Source: Flavonifractor sp. An100 (GTDB taxonomy: Bacteria > Bacillota > Clostridia > Oscillospirales > Oscillospiraceae). From it: a stretch of DNA of 64,000 nt. Under the pieces are notes generated by a model, which had not been told where the DNA came from, did not search any database, and saw only the letters and a program-made list of their open reading frames with translations. Below are positions 60,738-64,000 of this stretch, piece after piece. Position 1 is the first letter of the stretch. Every line of letters begins with the position of its first letter. The stretch spans positions 1-64,000 of the forward strand of contig NZ_NFMA01000017.1 of NCBI RefSeq assembly GCF_002161175.1, in the 5' to 3' direction. The position numbers and the translations under genes were made by a program.

Positions 60738-62201
60738 TTACAGGGCCTTATCAGCTTTTTTCTCCGGCTTGCCCAGTTCCGGGGGCTGCTTCTCCTTCCA
60801 CTCGTCCAGCAGGGCCAGAATGGTGTCCTTCATCTCCCGGGGGGACTTGTCCTTGCCAAAATACTTTTCCAGTTCGGCGCTGTTGATAATCACCTTGTCA
60901 ACCTCCTTTTTCTGTTCGCTCAAAATGCCGTCGATCACATCGCCGTTCAGCTTTCCCTCCTTATCCAGTTCCCGCATCTTCTGGGCTTGTGAAAGGGACG
61001 GGGAGGACGCTTGCCCCTCAATGGCAACGGCGATATACTTCTGGTGCCTGGGGCGGATGAAAGAAATCTCCACGGCAGGGGTAAAAGAGAGCTGCTTCTC
61101 GTCCACCATCTTTTGCAGATCGGGGACAAGCTCGGTCAGGCGGATATACCGCTGCACCTGCTTGTAGTTCATGCCGTTGCGATCCCCGACGATCTGCGTG
61201 GAGCGTTTTCCAGCATCCCGGTCATCCTCGCCGGGGCGGGCTCCTTGGTGCTTGATGGCCTCTACCTGCTGTTTCAGCGCAGCGGCCTTTTCCGTGGGCA
61301 AAATTCTCTCCCGGTGCCGCAGGTTATCGTCCGTCATAGCGAGGATGGCCTCGTCATCGGTCATATTGCGGACGATACAGGGCATATTGACAAACCCAGC
61401 CAGTTCGCTGGCCCGCTGGCGGCGGTGTCCGGCGATAATCTCATATCCGCCGCCCTCACGGGGCCGCACCAGCGCAGGCTGATTGACTCCGGCAGCTTTA
61501 ACCGACTCCACCAACCCCTGCATTTCCGCATCGTCCCGGACACCAAAGGGGTGATTTTTGAACGGATGCAACTCGGCAAGATTGAGATACACGATTTCTT
61601 CTTTCACGCCACGGGTGGCATCCCGAGGGGCGGGCGGCTGCTCGGTTGCAGCCGGGGTCTCCGCTTTGACGGGAGCGCCTTTCCCGGCAGGCGGTTTGCT
61701 TTGGGACATTTTGTCCCGAGGTTGCGGCTTGGCCTTGTCGGGGGCCGCCTTGTCAGCCTTGGGTGGGCGACCCCTGCGGGGCTTGGCCGCATCCTTCGCT
61801 TTATCCGTCTGCTTGCCCTTGTCCGGGGCCGCAGCCTTTTCCGGGGGCTTGCCCTTTGCCGCCCCATCCCTGGCAGCGGTAAAATCCACTACTTTCCCAG
61901 CGGGGGCGGGATCTCCCATGCCGGGGATCGTGGTCTGCTTCTCGTCCTTGCCCGGCTGCGGCACACCCTCTTTAGCAGGAGCGTCCTTTTCTTTGGGAGC
62001 CTCCTTACCCGCCGGAGCCGGCTGCTCCGCCGTAGGGGGCTTTACCACCTTGGACGCATCTTCTATCACGGGGGCCTCCGCCTTGGCCGGGGCAGGCTGA
62101 TCCTGCACCGGGGGAGCAGCTTTGGCAGGCTCTACCTTTCCCGGCTTGGGAGGCTCGTCTGCCTTCCCAGCGTCGGGAATATTCTTTTTATCGTCAGCCA
62201 C
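60738..62201 (-). CDS. parB: ParB-family protein with a long disordered N-terminus
   Basis: A 487-residue protein. The first 200 residues are Pro/Ala/Lys-rich and disordered. The ParB domain follows (residues about 200-300: LAELHPFKNHPF, NQPALVRPREGG, IIAGHRRQRASELAG, DDNLRHRERILPTEKA) with the GHRRxxA box, then a helix-turn-helix region (RNGMNYKQVQRYIRL). It would bind parS-like sites and load on DNA, with CTP binding in chromosomal homologues. No ParA gene is in view. The third GGGACA-N3-TGTCCC palindrome lies inside its coding region. Confidence 0.85.
   Translation of the reverse strand: MADDKKNIPDAGKADEPPKPGKVEPAKAAPPVQDQPAPAKAEAPVIEDASKVVKPPTAEQPAPAGKEAPKEKDAPAKEGVPQPGKDEKQTTIPGMGDPAPAGKVVDFTAARDGAAKGKPPEKAAAPDKGKQTDKAKDAAKPRRGRPPKADKAAPDKAKPQPRDKMSQSKPPAGKGAPVKAETPAATEQPPAPRDATRGVKEEIVYLNLAELHPFKNHPFGVRDDAEMQGLVESVKAAGVNQPALVRPREGGGYEIIAGHRRQRASELAGFVNMPCIVRNMTDDEAILAMTDDNLRHRERILPTEKAAALKQQVEAIKHQGARPGEDDRDAGKRSTQIVGDRNGMNYKQVQRYIRLTELVPDLQKMVDEKQLSFTPAVEISFIRPRHQKYIAVAIEGQASSPSLSQAQKMRELDKEGKLNGDVIDGILSEQKKEVDKVIINSAELEKYFGKDKSPREMKDTILALLDEWKEKQPPELGKPEKKADKAL
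61703..61717. repeat. GGGACA-N3-TGTCCC palindrome, copy 3
   Basis: A perfect copy with the centre TTT within the disordered part of parB (the protein reads RDKMSQS there), so the codons tolerate the palindrome. Confidence 0.7.
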
Positions 62202-62495
62202 CTAAAAACCTCCTTCGTTGTGAAATAGTAAAAGCCAGCCCGATGGCTGGCCTGTGGGGGAGCACCCCTCCTTTCTCGTTTGGATATATGAAAACGCCGC
62301 CTGTAGTCCCATAAGGCGATGAATCATTTAAGAACTAGATTTTGCAGATTTTTAATGCTATAATATATTGTACTAAAGTGGTGCGGTAATTTTTCTAATT
62401 ACTATTCATTTTGGCAACTGCAATGTTACAATGTTCCAAAGCAATCTGCTTTCAAATTGCCGCTCTGAAAGGTGTTTGAGGAGGAGCAAATTAAG
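62202..62495 (+). promoter_or_regulatory. Intergenic region with an extended -10 promoter
   Basis: About 290 bases. Near 62248 a GCCAGCC / GGCTGGC hairpin could end or modulate transcripts. A TGCTATAAT at 62356-62364 is an extended -10 element for the membrane protein gene. The composition falls sharply in GC from about 62330 onward. Confidence 0.55.
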
Positions 62496-63056
62496 ATGAG
62501 TACACAAACAAATTCTCACAAACTTCCAAATCAAGAAAAGTGGATTACACTAACTTCTTCAGAAGTTAAACATATTTTTGCCTATTATATTGTAATATTT
62601 CTCATATCACTTATCGCAATGATTGCGTTTATACGACATTTTACCCTAGTAGATTCTAGTGAAATTGAGATGACTAATACTGTATTGTTTTCATTTACTT
62701 GCGGACTTCTTGGTGGAACATTTTATTATATTCGTAAATTATACAAGTCCTGCATTCAATTATTGTTTAGTACAGAAGCCCAAGTTACTACAAACATTAA
62801 GTCACTAGGCGTCAAAGTGTACTTTTATTTCCGGCCAATTATGGGGGCCGTTTTATCAATATTAGTAATATTGGGGGTTTATGGAGGATTTTTTGTTTTG
62901 CTTGAGCAACCTGCAATTAACTCGGATAAGTTCTACATATTTGTCGCTCTACTGTCATTTGCAACTGGATTTTCAAATGGTAAGCTTATTGTTAAGTTGG
63001 ATAATACAACAGATAAAATTGCTGAGATGATTAGTGGTTCTGAGGAGGGTAAATAA
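62496..63056 (+). CDS. Four-helix membrane protein
   Basis: A 186-residue protein starting ATG 62496 (AGGAGGAG before it; an in-frame ATG-like codon at 62472 is earlier but without a site). Four membrane helices: about FAYYIVIFLISLIAMIAF, LFSFTCGLLGGTFYYI, PIMGAVLSILVILGVYG, and FYIFVALLSFATGFSNG. A short soluble loop (residues about 85-110) and a Glu/Lys-rich tail remain. It is not in a family I know. It has a six-base gap to the kinase-like gene and the same AT-rich composition. Confidence 0.75.
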   Translation: MSTQTNSHKLPNQEKWITLTSSEVKHIFAYYIVIFLISLIAMIAFIRHFTLVDSSEIEMTNTVLFSFTCGLLGGTFYYIRKLYKSCIQLLFSTEAQVTTNIKSLGVKVYFYFRPIMGAVLSILVILGVYGGFFVLLEQPAINSDKFYIFVALLSFATGFSNGKLIVKLDNTTDKIAEMISGSEEGK

Positions 63057-63061
63057 TAAAT

Positions 63062-64000
63062 ATGGATAAACGCCAAGAGAATATTGATAAATTAGAAAAT
63101 CTTGCTCAGGAAGTTTTAAAACTTAAAAATCTTCATCGTCAAAGAAGACCTATTATTATTGAATTTTGCGGTAGTCCAAAGGCAGGGAAGACATCTTCAA
63201 TTACAGCTTTGAACATTTTTCTGAAGCGAAATGGATTTAAAACTACAATACTAACAGAACGTGCAAGTATTTGCCCAATTTCTGATAAAGAAAGTCCTGT
63301 TTTTAATGTTTGGACTTGTTCCGCAACCATCAATGAAATAAATGAAAAGATGGACGAGGCGAATACAGCTTCGGAAGGTAATCTTGACATAATACTATGC
63401 GATCGCGGAATTTTTGATGCCTTATGCTGGTTTCGCTGGCTTAAAAGCAGGGATAAAATGAGTGAAGAAGAATATGATGTATTAACTCAGTTCGCTATGC
63501 TCAATAGATGGCAAAAAAATATTGACTTAGTTTATATTTTTTTAACTACACCTGAAGAATCTATTCGAAGAGAATATGCTAATTTACTAACAAATAAGCG
63601 TGGCTCGATAATGAAAGAAGATATTCTTGAGCAATATAAAAAATCTGTTGAAGAAACTTTACATGAGTATGAATCTGCATTTAGGGCTACTTGTGTCCAA
63701 GATACAACAGATAGAGAGCAAAATGACGTAAGTTATGAGGTGACCGAAAAAACTCTTCAAACCCTAAAGGAAATGCTTATGGAGAAAATTGGTTATGCAG
63801 ATCGATCTAGTTTATTTCTACAAGAAGGGTTAATTGATTACTCTAAAGTTAAATGTGAGTTGGAAAAGGTTAAATATGGCTTGAGAGAAGAAGTCGAGGC
63901 AAATAGTGATTTTATCCAGCCGATTGCAATAGCGGCTATCATCTCTGAAGATGGCGGGAGAATACTTTGTGTTAAAAAGACGAGAAAAAGCACAGATGCT
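63062..64000 (+). CDS. P-loop nucleotide kinase fused to a NUDIX-like domain (partial)
   Basis: Open from ATG 63062 to the window edge (313 codons, no stop). Walker A is FCGSPKAGKTSS near residue 37; CDRGIFDALCWFRW near 115 resembles the DRxxxD lid of thymidylate-kinase-like enzymes. After a helical linker, the last 25 codons (IAIAAIISEDGGRILCVKKT) match the opening strand of a NUDIX hydrolase, so a NUDIX box is expected beyond the edge. It is probably a two-domain nucleotide enzyme whose gene partner is the membrane protein upstream. Confidence 0.6.
   Translation, partial: MDKRQENIDKLENLAQEVLKLKNLHRQRRPIIIEFCGSPKAGKTSSITALNIFLKRNGFKTTILTERASICPISDKESPVFNVWTCSATINEINEKMDEANTASEGNLDIILCDRGIFDALCWFRWLKSRDKMSEEEYDVLTQFAMLNRWQKNIDLVYIFLTTPEESIRREYANLLTNKRGSIMKEDILEQYKKSVEETLHEYESAFRATCVQDTTDREQNDVSYEVTEKTLQTLKEMLMEKIGYADRSSLFLQEGLIDYSKVKCELEKVKYGLREEVEANSDFIQPIAIAAIISEDGGRILCVKKTRKSTDA

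Noticed and set aside
61011-62228. Plus-strand frame of 405 codons opposite parB
   Set aside because: Arises from the Pro/Ala/Lys-rich codons of parB; no binding site.
1-64000. CRISPR array
   Set aside because: No run of evenly spaced direct repeats and no cas genes were seen.

Overview
The window looks like accessory DNA from a gut-associated member of the Firmicutes, most likely an Oscillospiraceae/Clostridia relative. This is an inference from AGGAGG-type ribosome binding sites, many TTG and GTG starts, sigma-A promoters, and gene families typical of Clostridia mobile elements (TnpW, Maff2, PrgI, PcfB, large serine recombinases). Almost nothing here is housekeeping. GC-rich backbone DNA alternates sharply with AT-rich cassettes.

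Region 1 (1 to about 19,600) is a defence island. One long minus-strand operon (18,306 down to 1,375) starts from a good promoter and a small helix-turn-helix gene. It runs through a PLD/SNF2-type helicase, a DUF262-DUF1524 nuclease, a DUF4391 protein, a membrane-macro protein (ThsA type) with a TIR protein (ThsB type), a type III methyltransferase (Mod), a small coiled-coil protein, a type III restriction subunit (Res), a helicase with a C-terminal nuclease domain, an SGNH hydrolase and a rhodanese lipoprotein. The Thoeris-like pair, the DUF262 gene and the small protein are AT-rich and sit inside a GC-rich type III restriction-modification backbone. To the right lie an esterase gene and, at 19,540-19,585, a 3' fragment of a tRNA-Pro gene that looks like an attachment site.

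Region 2 (about 19,800 to 52,250) is an integrative and conjugative element. It carries an accessory operon (toprim/primase-like protein, surface protein plus sortase, DUF3846, MetK, PP-loop protein, DUF4406-like protein, DNA methyltransferase), a HipA-like kinase with its own promoter, an oriT-like hairpin region with MobC and relaxase, PcfB, VirD4/TraG coupling protein, Maff2 pilin-like protein, VirB6-like, PrgI (VirB3-like), VirB4 and an NlpC/P60 hydrolase. A divergent ImmR/ImmA-type repressor-protease switch, a DinG-like helicase and three tandem serine recombinase genes (one without a catalytic domain) complete it. Several genes have a good Shine-Dalgarno but no ATG, with CTG, TTG or even ATC in the start position.

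Region 3 (52,271-57,760) holds a phosphoesterase gene and then an AT-rich catabolic-looking unit: an RpiR regulator divergent from an amidohydrolase with an altered metal site, an AbgT-family transporter and a degenerate NERD-like membrane protein. Region 4 (about 57,770-62,200) is part of a second mobile element on the minus strand (serine recombinase, TnpW, a 66-residue protein, ParB) with repeated GGGACA-N3-TGTCCC palindromes. Region 5 (62,496 to the end) is AT-rich again: a four-helix membrane protein followed by a P-loop nucleotide kinase fused to what looks like a NUDIX domain, cut by the window edge. This is a candidate uncharacterised two-gene system.
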